64,000 bases of DNA, taken from positions 54,283 through 118,282 of the forward strand of contig NZ_WNKY01000017.1 in assembly GCF_009720825.1 (NCBI RefSeq). The letters are read 5' to 3'. Made by a program: the position numbers and the translations under genes. The DNA is from Duganella radicis (GTDB taxonomy: Bacteria; Pseudomonadota; Gammaproteobacteria; Burkholderiales; Burkholderiaceae_D). The notes beneath the pieces are model-generated. The model ran no database searches. It saw only the letters and a list, made by a program, of their open reading frames with translations, and was not told where the DNA came from. Shown piece by piece: positions 16,410 through 24,419 of the stretch (positions within the stretch are counted from its first letter, which is position 1; the number at the start of each line of letters is the position of its first letter).

Positions 16410-18533
16410 ATGCGTTATGTTTTACTCGCCGCAGCCGCGGCCGCCTTGCTGGCGGCTTGCGGCAGCGACGGCCTGCCGGTCACCGAAACCAATCCTGGCG
16501 ATGGTTTCAATGCCACCGCCGTCGCCTTCATGAGCGACGTCCACTTCGAGAATATCTACGGCGATCTGAAGAGCAGCCAGTTCGCCGGCATCCCGACCAG
16601 GGAGGGCAAGAACGCCACCATCCGCACCATGTACGCGCAGCTGACCTCGACGCGCCTGTTCAACGAAAACTACTTCGCCTTCCGCGCCGCGCTGGATGAC
16701 GCCTACGGCAAGGGGATCCGCCTGGTCGCCATGCCGGGCGATATCTCGGACGATGCGCAGCCGATCAACATCGATGGCCTGGCCGACATCCTGCACGAAT
16801 ACCAGGCCAAGGGCATGCGCTTCTTCATCGCGCCGGGCAATCACGACCCCAACGAGCCTTATGACGACGACGAGGCCGGCAAGAACGATTTCCTCACCAA
16901 GGACGGCAAGGAGCAGAAAATCTACGCCGTCAACAACGCCGCCTGCAAGGCCAAGGACCCCGGCGTGGTCTGCACCAATCAGTTGATGGAGCAGGGCTAC
17001 GAAAAGCTGATGACCAAGCTGGCCGAGTTCGGCTACGCGCCCAGCAAGAACGACGTCTACTGGGAAACCCCGTTCAGCAGCTACGCCGATGGCAAGTACA
17101 GCTACGAAGCCGCCAGCGCGGCGGCCGACCTGAGCAAGCGCCAGTTCGAAATCTGCACCGAAGGCGAGGGCGGCAAGTACAAGGTGGCGGGCAAGACCTA
17201 CAGCCGCTGCGTCAACATGGTCGATGCCAGCTATCTGGTGGAGCCGGTGAAAGGCATCTGGCTGCTGGCGCTGGATGGCAATGTGCACGCGCCCAACGCC
17301 AACTTCGATCCGGCCAATCCGAAATACTTCAAAGGCTATGACAACGCCGGCGACGCCGGCTGGAACAAGATGCTGACGCATAAGATCCACCAGATCGCGT
17401 GGATCAAGTCGGTGGCCGCGCGCGCCAAGGCGCAGGGCAAGCAGCTGATGTCCTTCTCGCATTATCCAACCATGGACTTCTACGCCAACCAGACCGATGC
17501 GATGAAAGCCGTGTTCAAGCCGGGCGCGTTCCAGGTATCGCGCATGCCGGCAGCGGCCACCACGGCGGCACTCGCGGCCACCGGCCTGCCGCTGCACGTC
17601 GGCGGCCACATGCACTTCAACGGCACCAACGATTACAAGGACAGCGCCGGCAACTATCTGGTGAACGTGCAGTCGCCGTCGCTGGCGGTGTTTGGCGCGG
17701 CGTACAAGATCGTCAGCTACCAGAGCAAGGATTTGATTGACGTGCAGACCGTGCCGCTGAGCAGCGTGGCGCGCCACAACGAGTTGTTCCCGTTGTACCA
17801 GGTGGAGTACGACTATCTGCAAGGCAGCAGCGCCGCCAGCGATATCGCCAAGCGCTGGAACCGCGGCATCCTCGACAGCAAATCGTATGGCGAGTTCACC
17901 CGCACTTACTTCGGCGAGCTGTCGCGCCTGCGTTTCATGAGCGATTACTGGCCGTGCGAGATGAAGGAAGCGGCGATGTCGCTGGATGCGCGCCAGATGC
18001 TGATCCTGTCGCAGCTGCAAACCAGGGTGACGCTGGCGCAGCTGAAGGACAATCCATCGGTGTTGCCGATCACCGCCGCTTGCGCGGCCAAGGGCACGCC
18101 GGCGGATGGCGGCGTGGCGGCCAGCCAGCTGACGGCGGACTGGGCCACCGCGACCGCCAAGGCCGAGCAGATCGCCGCCGCCGCGAATTTAAAACTGGCC
18201 GACTTCGCCAAGATCAGCGCTTACGAGTTTTACGGGGACTTCCACCGTACGGTATATGCCGGCGAACTGGCGCTGCGCGATATGGGCGCCGAGCGGGTGG
18301 CGCAGTACAAAGTGCTGATGGCGGCCTTCCCGGCATCGCCGGCGGCCATCATCAAGGTGGGCGATCAACTGTCGGACCAGAACCCGGTGCACGTGGCGTT
18401 CCAGTCGCAGTTCAAGCAAGTGTTCGCGATCCTGAAGGGGCTGGGCTCGGGCAAGCCTGGCGACCACTTCACGATCGACCTCAAGGCGCAGAAGCTGAAC
18501 AACGTCAGCTCCAGCGGCCTGAGCTTCAACTAA
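16410..18533 (+). CDS. Lipoprotein calcineurin-like metallophosphoesterase
   Basis: The 707-residue protein has a lipoprotein signal ending LLAAC (Cys 20). The metallophosphoesterase signature is complete: SDVHFE near residue 41, PGDISDD near 108, APGNHDP near 142, SHYPTMD near 350 and GGHMH near 397. These ligate two metal ions. The C-terminal 230 residues are helical and unassigned. The likely role is hydrolysis of a phosphoester outside the inner membrane, perhaps for phosphate scavenging. The ATG at 16410 follows GGAG; a start at 16374 would precede the lipobox poorly. A 9-bp inverted repeat and a LacI-like operator lie in its leader. Confidence 0.85.
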   Translation: MRYVLLAAAAAALLAACGSDGLPVTETNPGDGFNATAVAFMSDVHFENIYGDLKSSQFAGIPTREGKNATIRTMYAQLTSTRLFNENYFAFRAALDDAYGKGIRLVAMPGDISDDAQPINIDGLADILHEYQAKGMRFFIAPGNHDPNEPYDDDEAGKNDFLTKDGKEQKIYAVNNAACKAKDPGVVCTNQLMEQGYEKLMTKLAEFGYAPSKNDVYWETPFSSYADGKYSYEAASAAADLSKRQFEICTEGEGGKYKVAGKTYSRCVNMVDASYLVEPVKGIWLLALDGNVHAPNANFDPANPKYFKGYDNAGDAGWNKMLTHKIHQIAWIKSVAARAKAQGKQLMSFSHYPTMDFYANQTDAMKAVFKPGAFQVSRMPAAATTAALAATGLPLHVGGHMHFNGTNDYKDSAGNYLVNVQSPSLAVFGAAYKIVSYQSKDLIDVQTVPLSSVARHNELFPLYQVEYDYLQGSSAASDIAKRWNRGILDSKSYGEFTRTYFGELSRLRFMSDYWPCEMKEAAMSLDARQMLILSQLQTRVTLAQLKDNPSVLPITAACAAKGTPADGGVAASQLTADWATATAKAEQIAAAANLKLADFAKISAYEFYGDFHRTVYAGELALRDMGAERVAQYKVLMAAFPASPAAIIKVGDQLSDQNPVHVAFQSQFKQVFAILKGLGSGKPGDHFTIDLKAQKLNNVSSSGLSFN

Positions 18534-18539
18534 ACTTCG

Positions 18540-18620
18540 GGGTCAGCTCTGTCATTCGGACAAAATTGAACTAAACGATTTTGAATTAGTTCCTCAATGT
18601 CCGAATGACAGAGCTGACCC
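18540..18620. repeat. Long palindromic element between convergent genes (REP-like or bidirectional terminator)
   Basis: Two perfectly complementary 23-base arms (18540-18562 and 18598-18620) enclose 35 bases that contain a second dyad, GAACTAA (18568-18574) and TTAGTTC (18586-18592). The outer arms start GGGTCAGC and end GCTGACCC. The element sits between convergent genes and could end both transcripts, though neither side has a strong T-run. GGGTCAG-type palindromes resemble dispersed REP units; copy number elsewhere cannot be seen here. Confidence 0.7.
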
Positions 18621-18634
18621 TAAATTGCTGTTAG

Positions 18635-20746
18635 TTATTTGAGGTATTTGGCGAGCCAGCCGTGCACTTCGCTGTAGAAGTAGCGGCTGTTCTCGCCTTT
18701 CAGTATCCAGTGATTTTCGTCGGGGAAGACCAGCAGCTTGCTTGGCACGTTCAGGCGCTGCTGGGTGGCGAAGTTCATCAGGGCGTTGTTGGCCGGGACG
18801 CGGTAGTCCAGCTCGCCCACGGAGATCAGGATCGGCGTCTTGAAGCCGGTGCCTTTCTCGTGGTTGCCGGCCTGTAGCACCGGGCTTTGCTCGCGCCACA
18901 CGGCTTGGTCGCCCCAGACCGGACCGCCGCTGTTGGCCTCGCGGCCCCACACGCTGTCGCTGGTGCCCCATTGCATGATGAGGTCCATCTCGCCCGCGTG
19001 CGAGACGATGGCTTTGTAGCGCGTGGTGGTCGCTTGCAGCCAGTTGGCCAGGTGGCCGCCATAGCTGGCGCCGCCGGCGGCCAGTTTGCCGCCGTCGATG
19101 TAGCTGTATTTTTTGACGGCTTCATCGACCGCTTCGTTGACTTCGTCGCCCGGGCCTTTCAGTGGATCGCCCTGGATGGCGCGGGCGAATTCTTCGCCGT
19201 AGCCGGTCGAGCCTTTGTAGTCGGTCAGCAGCACTACATAGCCCGGCTGCGCCAGCAGGTGGTAGTTCCAGCGGATCACGAACTGGTCGCGCCACATATT
19301 GGCCGCGCCGCCGTGGATCACCGCGAACAGCGGATACTTCTTGTTCGGGTCGAAGCCGGCCGGTTTGACGATCATGTTGTGGATCATGCGGCCGTCGCTG
19401 GCCTTGAACCAGAAGTGTTCCGGCGCCTGCCAGTCGATGCTTGCCGCGCGTTCGGTGTTGAACGAGGTCAGGCGCTTCGGCGCGCCCTGGCCAAACGCGT
19501 ACACCTCCGGCGGATTGATCGAAGATTCCCACACGCCCACCAGCGCCTTGCCGCCCGCGTTCAGCGAGCCGATGCTGCCGGTCGGCAGCGATGGCTCGTC
19601 GCGCAGGTCGCCGCCGTTGTAGTTGATCGAGTGCAGTTGCTCCAGGCCGGCATGCTCGAAGCTGAACACCACGCGGTTGCCGCCGGCCGGCAGGGCGTAG
19701 CGCGCGATCGAGCGGTCCAGCGCGGCGGTCAGGATTTTCGGCGTGGGATTGGTCACCGGCCACGACAGGCTGGCCAGGCGGCTCAGGTCGTAGACTTTGC
19801 CCGGTTCTTCCGCTTCGGTCAGGGTGAACAGGGTGCGGCCATCGGCGCTGAATTTGAGGTTGCCGTAGCTGCGCTTGTCGGCGGTCAGCTGGGTGGCTTC
19901 GCCGCCGGCCACCGGCAGGCTGAAGATTTGCGTATAGCCCGAGGCGCGCGCCAGTTCGTTGCGGTTGGTCGAGGCGGAGAACACGATGGCCTTGCCGTCC
20001 GGCGCCCAGATCGCGTCCAGCGTCTGGCCTTCGTCGCCTTGGCCGCCGCCAAAGCCTGGCAGCGCGGCCAGTCTGGTGGTGCTCAGCAGGTCGCGCGGCC
20101 TGGCGCCGAGCTCGGCGTCCATCACGAACAGGCGCACCTGTTTGTCGTCCAGCCATTTGTCGAAGAAGCGCGGCGGGAAGGTTTCGTAGGCGCGCGCGCT
20201 GTACTTGCGGTCCTTGCGCTCCTTGGCGGTTTTCTTCACGTCCTCTTCATTGGCGTTGCCGGGGAAGATGTCGCTGACGAACAGGATTTGCTTGCCGTCC
20301 GGGCTGAACTTGGGCTGGCGCGCGCCCAGGGTCAGCGTGGTGAGGCGCTGCGCCTCGCCGCCGCCCGCCACGTCGATGCGGTAGATCTGGCCGGCGTCGT
20401 CGCCGTCGCGCTTGGCGATGAAGATCAGCTGCTTGCTGTCCGGCGACCAGTTGACCGAGCTTTCGCCGCCTTTGCTGAAGGTCAGGCGGCGGGCAGGGGA
20501 TTCATCGCTCAGCGATTTGATCCACAGATCCGACCATTGTTCCTTGCTGTCGTAGGCAGGATCGGTGACGGAGAACACGGCCCATTTGCCGTCCGGGCTG
20601 GGCTGGGGTGCGCCCACGCGCTTCATCAGCCATACATCCTCGTGAGTGATGGCGTGCTTGGCTTGCACGGCGTCGGCCGCAAAAGCCTGGCCCGTCAATT
20701 GGGCCGAAATGATGAAGGCAAGAAGAGAAAGTCGCGGTATAGTCAT
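18635..20746 (-). CDS. S9 family prolyl oligopeptidase-like serine peptidase
   Basis: The 703-residue exported peptidase has a signal peptide (LSLLAFIISAQLTGQAFA), an N-terminal seven-bladed propeller with WD40/TolB-like repeats (SPDGKWAVFS, SPDSKQLIFIA, SPDGKQILFVSD), and a C-terminal alpha/beta hydrolase domain. The nucleophile elbow GGASYGGH is near residue 560, the acid lies in VGELDYRVP and the His in PDENHWIL. This is the acylaminoacyl-peptidase / DPP IV-like layout, cutting short peptides. The ATG at 20746 gives the signal peptide; an in-frame alternative at 20812 does not. No clear ribosome site is seen. It converges with the phosphoesterase gene. Confidence 0.9.
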   Translation of the reverse strand: MTIPRLSLLAFIISAQLTGQAFAADAVQAKHAITHEDVWLMKRVGAPQPSPDGKWAVFSVTDPAYDSKEQWSDLWIKSLSDESPARRLTFSKGGESSVNWSPDSKQLIFIAKRDGDDAGQIYRIDVAGGGEAQRLTTLTLGARQPKFSPDGKQILFVSDIFPGNANEEDVKKTAKERKDRKYSARAYETFPPRFFDKWLDDKQVRLFVMDAELGARPRDLLSTTRLAALPGFGGGQGDEGQTLDAIWAPDGKAIVFSASTNRNELARASGYTQIFSLPVAGGEATQLTADKRSYGNLKFSADGRTLFTLTEAEEPGKVYDLSRLASLSWPVTNPTPKILTAALDRSIARYALPAGGNRVVFSFEHAGLEQLHSINYNGGDLRDEPSLPTGSIGSLNAGGKALVGVWESSINPPEVYAFGQGAPKRLTSFNTERAASIDWQAPEHFWFKASDGRMIHNMIVKPAGFDPNKKYPLFAVIHGGAANMWRDQFVIRWNYHLLAQPGYVVLLTDYKGSTGYGEEFARAIQGDPLKGPGDEVNEAVDEAVKKYSYIDGGKLAAGGASYGGHLANWLQATTTRYKAIVSHAGEMDLIMQWGTSDSVWGREANSGGPVWGDQAVWREQSPVLQAGNHEKGTGFKTPILISVGELDYRVPANNALMNFATQQRLNVPSKLLVFPDENHWILKGENSRYFYSEVHGWLAKYLK

Positions 20747-20841
20747 GGCGAGTTCGCTTGTAGAGTCAGTGAAACAAAGATAGTGGCCATAACCGTCATT
20801 GCTGTCAATCAAGTTATCCTTCCCTAGACCACGGAGACAAC

Positions 20842-21687
20842 ATGCAGACCATTACCAAGGTTCACAAAGTCGCGGCTTTCACCAACGGCGATGCCGGCGG
20901 CAATCCGGCCGGCGTGATGATACGCGCCTCGCTGCCGGAGGAGCCGGCCATGCAGCGCATCGCCGCCGAGATGGGGTACTCCGAAACCGTGTTTGCCGCG
21001 CCGCATGAGGATGGCTGGCGCGTGCGCTATTTTTCGCCGGATGGCGAGGTGGCGTTCTGCGGCCACGCCACCATCGCGCTGGGCGCCGTGCTGGCGCAGC
21101 AGAATGGCGATGGCATTTTTCCGCTGACCACCAATCACACCCGCGTGACGGTGGAGGGCCGCGCCCATGGCGGCGGCGCCAGCGCCGCGCTGCAATCGCC
21201 GGCCACTTCCAGCTCGCCCGCTTCGCCGGCGCTGGTGCAGGAGGCCTTGACGCTGTTCGGCTACACGCTGGCCGATCTGGATGACCGCATTCCGCCGGCC
21301 GTCGCCAATGGCGGTGTGCATCACCTGGTACTGGCCCTGGCCAGCCGCGACAAGCTGCGCGCCATGCGCTACGAGCTGGGCGCCGGCCGCAGCCTGATGC
21401 AGCGTTACGGCCTGACGACGATTTCGCTGGTGTACGCCGAAACGCCGCAGCGTTTCCATGCGCGCAATCCGTTTGCCTCGGGCGGCGTGTATGAGGACCC
21501 GGCGACCGGCGCGGCGGCGGCGGCGCTGGCCGGTTATCTGCGCGATCTGGACTGGCCGCATGGCGGCGCCATCGACATCATTCAGGGCGAGGACATGGGC
21601 GCGCCTTGCCATCTGCACGTGCAGATTCCGCAGGAGCCGGGCAGTTCGATCCGCGTGTCGGGCAAAGCCCGGATGATAGGCGATTAA
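20842..21687 (+). CDS. PhzF family epimerase/isomerase
   Basis: The 281-residue protein begins with the PhzF signature (VAAFTNGDAGGNPAGVMI) and contains the catalytic Glu region MGYSETVFAAP and the later GHATIALGAVL and EDPATGAAAAALAGYL motifs. PhzF enzymes isomerise dihydro-3-hydroxyanthranilate in phenazine synthesis, but most genomic members act in unknown pathways. No phenazine genes lie nearby, so only the enzyme class is supported. Ribosome site GGAG lies before the ATG. The last bases overlap the tail of the convergent binding-protein gene. Confidence 0.9.
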   Translation: MQTITKVHKVAAFTNGDAGGNPAGVMIRASLPEEPAMQRIAAEMGYSETVFAAPHEDGWRVRYFSPDGEVAFCGHATIALGAVLAQQNGDGIFPLTTNHTRVTVEGRAHGGGASAALQSPATSSSPASPALVQEALTLFGYTLADLDDRIPPAVANGGVHHLVLALASRDKLRAMRYELGAGRSLMQRYGLTTISLVYAETPQRFHARNPFASGGVYEDPATGAAAAALAGYLRDLDWPHGGAIDIIQGEDMGAPCHLHVQIPQEPGSSIRVSGKARMIGD

Positions 21688-22454
21688 TCCCACCGTTTGA
21701 GCAGGCGCGCCAACTCGCCGGATTTTTCCAGCTGTTCGATGGCGCGCTGCACGCGCAGGCGCACCGCCGCGTCGACGTGGGTGCCCATTGCCATGTAGAC
21801 GTTGGTGGTGGCCATCACGGTGGGCAGTATCTTCACCTTGTGGGTCAGGCCGGCGCGGTCGATAAAGCCTTGCATGCCAGGCGCGCGGTGCAGGAAGAAA
21901 CGTCCGCGGCCCGCCGCCAGCTTTTGCAGATTGATGACCGGGCTGGTGGCACTCGGATCGATATGCAGGCCGCCGACGCGGGCCAGCATTTCCGGCGTGG
22001 TGTAGCCGCGGTTGGTCAGGATGACGGCTTGCTGGCCGAGGGCGCGCACGTCGTCCCAGTTGCTGATGACGGCGCTGTCGTCGGCGCGCGCGATCAGCTG
22101 GTAGCGCAGCTGGAACAGCGGCGGTTCGAGGAACACGTACTGGCGCGCGCGTTCATCGGTTTTTTGCACCGCGCACAGGGCGTCGTGCTGGTGGCTGGCC
22201 AGTTCGGAGTGGGCGCGCAGCAGCGGCAGCCACTGCTGGTCGCCGACGAATTGCAGGCTGGGATCGGTGCGCTCGATGGCGCGGAACAGGTCGACGCACA
22301 GGCCGACCACGCGCCCGATGCCGGCCGGGATGAATTTGGGCTCGGTGCCTTCCTGGGCCACCACTTTCAGGACCGTGACCGGGGCCGCCGCCACAGGCGC
22401 GCCCAGCAGCGCACACAGCAGCGTCAGCCCGCAGCACAGTGCCCTCGACAACAT
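21684..22454 (-). CDS. Periplasmic solute-binding protein, family 3-like (paralogue B)
   Basis: The 256-residue protein has a signal peptide (LTLLCALLGAPVAAA) and a family 3 solute-binding fold of the amino-acid type (GLCVDLFRAIERTDPSLQF, WLPLLRAHSELASH). It is closely similar along its length to the protein encoded at 23339-24118: both share TEPKFI, CVD, NWDDVRAL, NRG, SP-NLQKL-AGRGR and KVKILP. No transporter permease or ATPase is adjacent, so it may be a stand-alone sensor or binding protein. It is the last gene of a likely three-gene leftward operon and ends four bases inside the convergent PhzF gene. Confidence 0.82.
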   Translation of the reverse strand: MLSRALCCGLTLLCALLGAPVAAAPVTVLKVVAQEGTEPKFIPAGIGRVVGLCVDLFRAIERTDPSLQFVGDQQWLPLLRAHSELASHQHDALCAVQKTDERARQYVFLEPPLFQLRYQLIARADDSAVISNWDDVRALGQQAVILTNRGYTTPEMLARVGGLHIDPSATSPVINLQKLAAGRGRFFLHRAPGMQGFIDRAGLTHKVKILPTVMATTNVYMAMGTHVDAAVRLRVQRAIEQLEKSGELARLLKRWD

Positions 22455-22514
22455 GGTTTCTCCTCTCGTTTTCCTATTCGGAAAGTATAGAGCAGGCGGG
22501 CGGGCCAGTGCGGA

Positions 22515-23285
22515 TTATTGCTTGAGCAGGCGTGGCACGCCCTGGCTGACGGCTTCGCGCAGCAGGTGGTCGAGGTAGTCGGTTTTTTCCTTGGCGCTGA
22601 GCGCGCCCCAGGTGCGGATGGCGCGGTCATCGGCATTCTGGGCGTAGGTCACCATCTGGCTTTGCTTGAGGTGCACTTCGCCCTCCACCGCCAGCGTGTC
22701 GGCGTTGATCAGGCGTAGCTTGATGTAGGCGAACGGCATCAGCACGCCCTGGTTGCTTTCGTGCTTGTTGTGCTTGTCATCGTGCGTGACCACGTTCACC
22801 CGGTTGTCCATGTAAAAGCCCAGGCCCTCGATCTTGCCGGTGCCGCCGGATTCATGCATGAATTTCAGTTCGGTGTCGGCGCGGTAGCGGGTGATCAGGA
22901 TCAGATGGGTGAGGCCCTTGTCCTTCCACAGGCTTTTCAGGAAATCGCGATTGGCCTGGTTGGCGGCGGGCTCGTCGAACATGGCGTTCTGCTTCTGGTG
23001 CAGTTCGGCGTCGGTGCTCAGCATCAGGAAGCGGCCGGCCTCGGGTTGGGCTTGCTGCACGGCGGCGCTGGCGGCGCGGATGGCGGCTTCGTCGAACACC
23101 GTGTTCTCGCCCAGTGAATACACTTGCTTGTCGTTGGTGTCGGTGCGGCTGCCGATCTCCGGCACGTAGGTGACGGTGGAAATGCTATCGCCGACCAACG
23201 AGAGGATGCCGTATTTGCGCGCTGTGCCGGCGGCATGGGCGTTGATGGTCAGCAGCAGGGCCAGGGCAAGCAGGGAGCGTTTCAT
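22515..23285 (-). CDS. Exported protein of unknown function between two binding proteins
   Basis: The 256-residue protein has a signal peptide (SLLALALLLTINAHA) and then a mature region of mixed alpha/beta character with no motif I recognise. Notable stretches are GILSLVGDSISTVTYVPEIG near the start, HLILITRYRADTELKF mid-protein and AYIKLRLINADTLAVEGEV near the end. It lies 53 bp after the stop of one solute-binding gene and 60 bp before the start of its paralogue, all on one strand. That placement suggests a shared periplasmic function. The ATG at 23285 begins the signal peptide; the longer frame from 23348 overlaps the upstream gene. Confidence 0.75.
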   Translation of the reverse strand: MKRSLLALALLLTINAHAAGTARKYGILSLVGDSISTVTYVPEIGSRTDTNDKQVYSLGENTVFDEAAIRAASAAVQQAQPEAGRFLMLSTDAELHQKQNAMFDEPAANQANRDFLKSLWKDKGLTHLILITRYRADTELKFMHESGGTGKIEGLGFYMDNRVNVVTHDDKHNKHESNQGVLMPFAYIKLRLINADTLAVEGEVHLKQSQMVTYAQNADDRAIRTWGALSAKEKTDYLDHLLREAVSQGVPRLLKQ

Positions 23286-23338
23286 GACGTCAGGATGACA
23301 GTAGGTTGTGGGCGGGATCCTCATCAATTGCCACGGCT

Positions 23339-24118
23339 TCAATCCCATTTCCTGGTCAGCCGTTCCAGTTCGCCTTTCTTTTCCAGCTGGTTGAGGGCGT
23401 TGACCAGGCGTTCGCCGGTGCGGCTGTCGAGGTGCTTGCTGGTGGCGAAGTACAACTTGGCGCTGTACATGATTTGCGGCAGGATCTTGACCTTGTCGGT
23501 GGTGCCGGTGCGTTGCAGCAGCTTTTGCAGGCCGGGGCCGCGATGGAAGTACAAACGGCCACGGCCGGCGATCAGCTTTTGCAGGTTGAGGTCCGGGCTG
23601 CTGGAGCTGGCGTCCAGTTCGATGCCGCCCATGGCCGCCAGGATGTCGCCGGCGGCAAAGCCGCGGTTGACCAGCACCACGCCGTTCGGCGCCAGCCGGC
23701 GCACGTCGTCCCAGTTCTGGATCACCACATCGTCGTTCTGGCGCACCAGGAAGTGGTATTCGATGGTGTACAGGGAGGGGCCGATGAAGTTAAAGCGCTT
23801 CTCGCGCTCGACGGTGTGCTGGACCGCGCATTGCACGTCTTCCGTGCCGGACTCCAGCTCGGAATAGGCGCGGACCAGTGGCTTCCAGCGCTGGTCGCCA
23901 ATGAAGCGCAGGCCGGGATCGACTTGTTCGATCGCACGCATGATGTCGATGCACAAGCCGACAATGCGGTTCTTGCCGTCGGCGATGAACTTGGGTTCGG
24001 TGCCCTCCTGGGCGGCGGTGCGCAGTTGAATGACGGATTGCGGCTCGGCGGCGGCCAGCAAAGGAAGCCAGCAGGCTGCCAGCAGCAGCCTTTTCCATGT
24101 CCTTTGCCCACCCCTCAT
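23339..24118 (-). CDS. Periplasmic solute-binding protein, family 3-like (paralogue A)
   Basis: The 259-residue protein has a signal peptide (WKRLLLAACWLPLLAAA) and the same family 3 solute-binding fold as its paralogue at 21684-22454. The two align almost without gaps from QEGTEPKFI through the terminal LEKxGEL-RL-xxWD, so they arose by duplication. The ATG at 24118 has a GGGG-type ribosome site; the frame extends to 24235 but that part is not signal-like. It is the first gene of the binding protein, unknown protein, binding protein set. Ligand unknown; the fold usually binds amino acids or serves as a sensor input. Confidence 0.82.
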   Translation of the reverse strand: MRGGQRTWKRLLLAACWLPLLAAAEPQSVIQLRTAAQEGTEPKFIADGKNRIVGLCIDIMRAIEQVDPGLRFIGDQRWKPLVRAYSELESGTEDVQCAVQHTVEREKRFNFIGPSLYTIEYHFLVRQNDDVVIQNWDDVRRLAPNGVVLVNRGFAAGDILAAMGGIELDASSSSPDLNLQKLIAGRGRLYFHRGPGLQKLLQRTGTTDKVKILPQIMYSAKLYFATSKHLDSRTGERLVNALNQLEKKGELERLTRKWD

Positions 24119-24255
24119 AAAGTCCCCAAAAGTCCGGCGCCTCGCGCTCTTTGTCCCTAGCTTACACCAGTGGCTGGCAGTTGAGGAGGTCAGGAGGATT
24201 GCTGTCGTGGATGCGCACTGCGGGCAGAAGGGCACTTTGCGCGGCGACCGATGAA

Positions 24256-24283
24256 AAAAAAGCTTCCGTCTGGAAGCTTTTTT
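24256..24283 (-). terminator. Terminator of tRNA-Lys
   Basis: AGCTTCC (24261-24267) pairs with GGAAGCT (24272-24278) around a GTCT loop, flanked by A and T runs so that it can work in both directions. It lies just after the 3' end of the leftward tRNA. Confidence 0.85.
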
Positions 24284-24293
24284 AGGAATTCGG

Positions 24294-24369
24294 TGGTAGG
24301 CCGTGCGGGATTCGAACCTGCGACCAACGGATTAAAAGTCCGCTGCTCTACCAGCTGAGCTAACGACCC
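24294..24369 (-). tRNA. tRNA-Lys (anticodon TTT)
   Basis: The reverse strand folds as a 76-base tRNA: acceptor stem GGGTCGT with ACGGCCT (two wobble pairs), D arm GCTCAGCTGGTAGAGC, anticodon stem-loop CGGACTTTTAATCCG, T arm with GGTTCGAATCC, and an encoded CCA end. The anticodon reads TTT. Confidence 0.97.
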
Positions 24370-24383
24370 CCGAAAGAGGCCGT

Positions 24384-24411
24384 ATTATAGACTGGTCCGC
24401 GCAAATTGCAA
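24384..24411 (-). promoter_or_regulatory. Promoter of tRNA-Lys
   Basis: On the reverse strand a -35 TTGCAA (24411-24406) and a -10 TATAAT (24389-24384) are separated by 16 bases, placing the start about 8 bases before the mature tRNA. Confidence 0.65.
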
Positions 24412-24419
24412 AGGGCTTT

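Noticed and set aside
20842..21687. Phenazine biosynthesis role for the PhzF gene
   Set aside because: No other phz genes are present; PhzF homologues are widespread without phenazine production.
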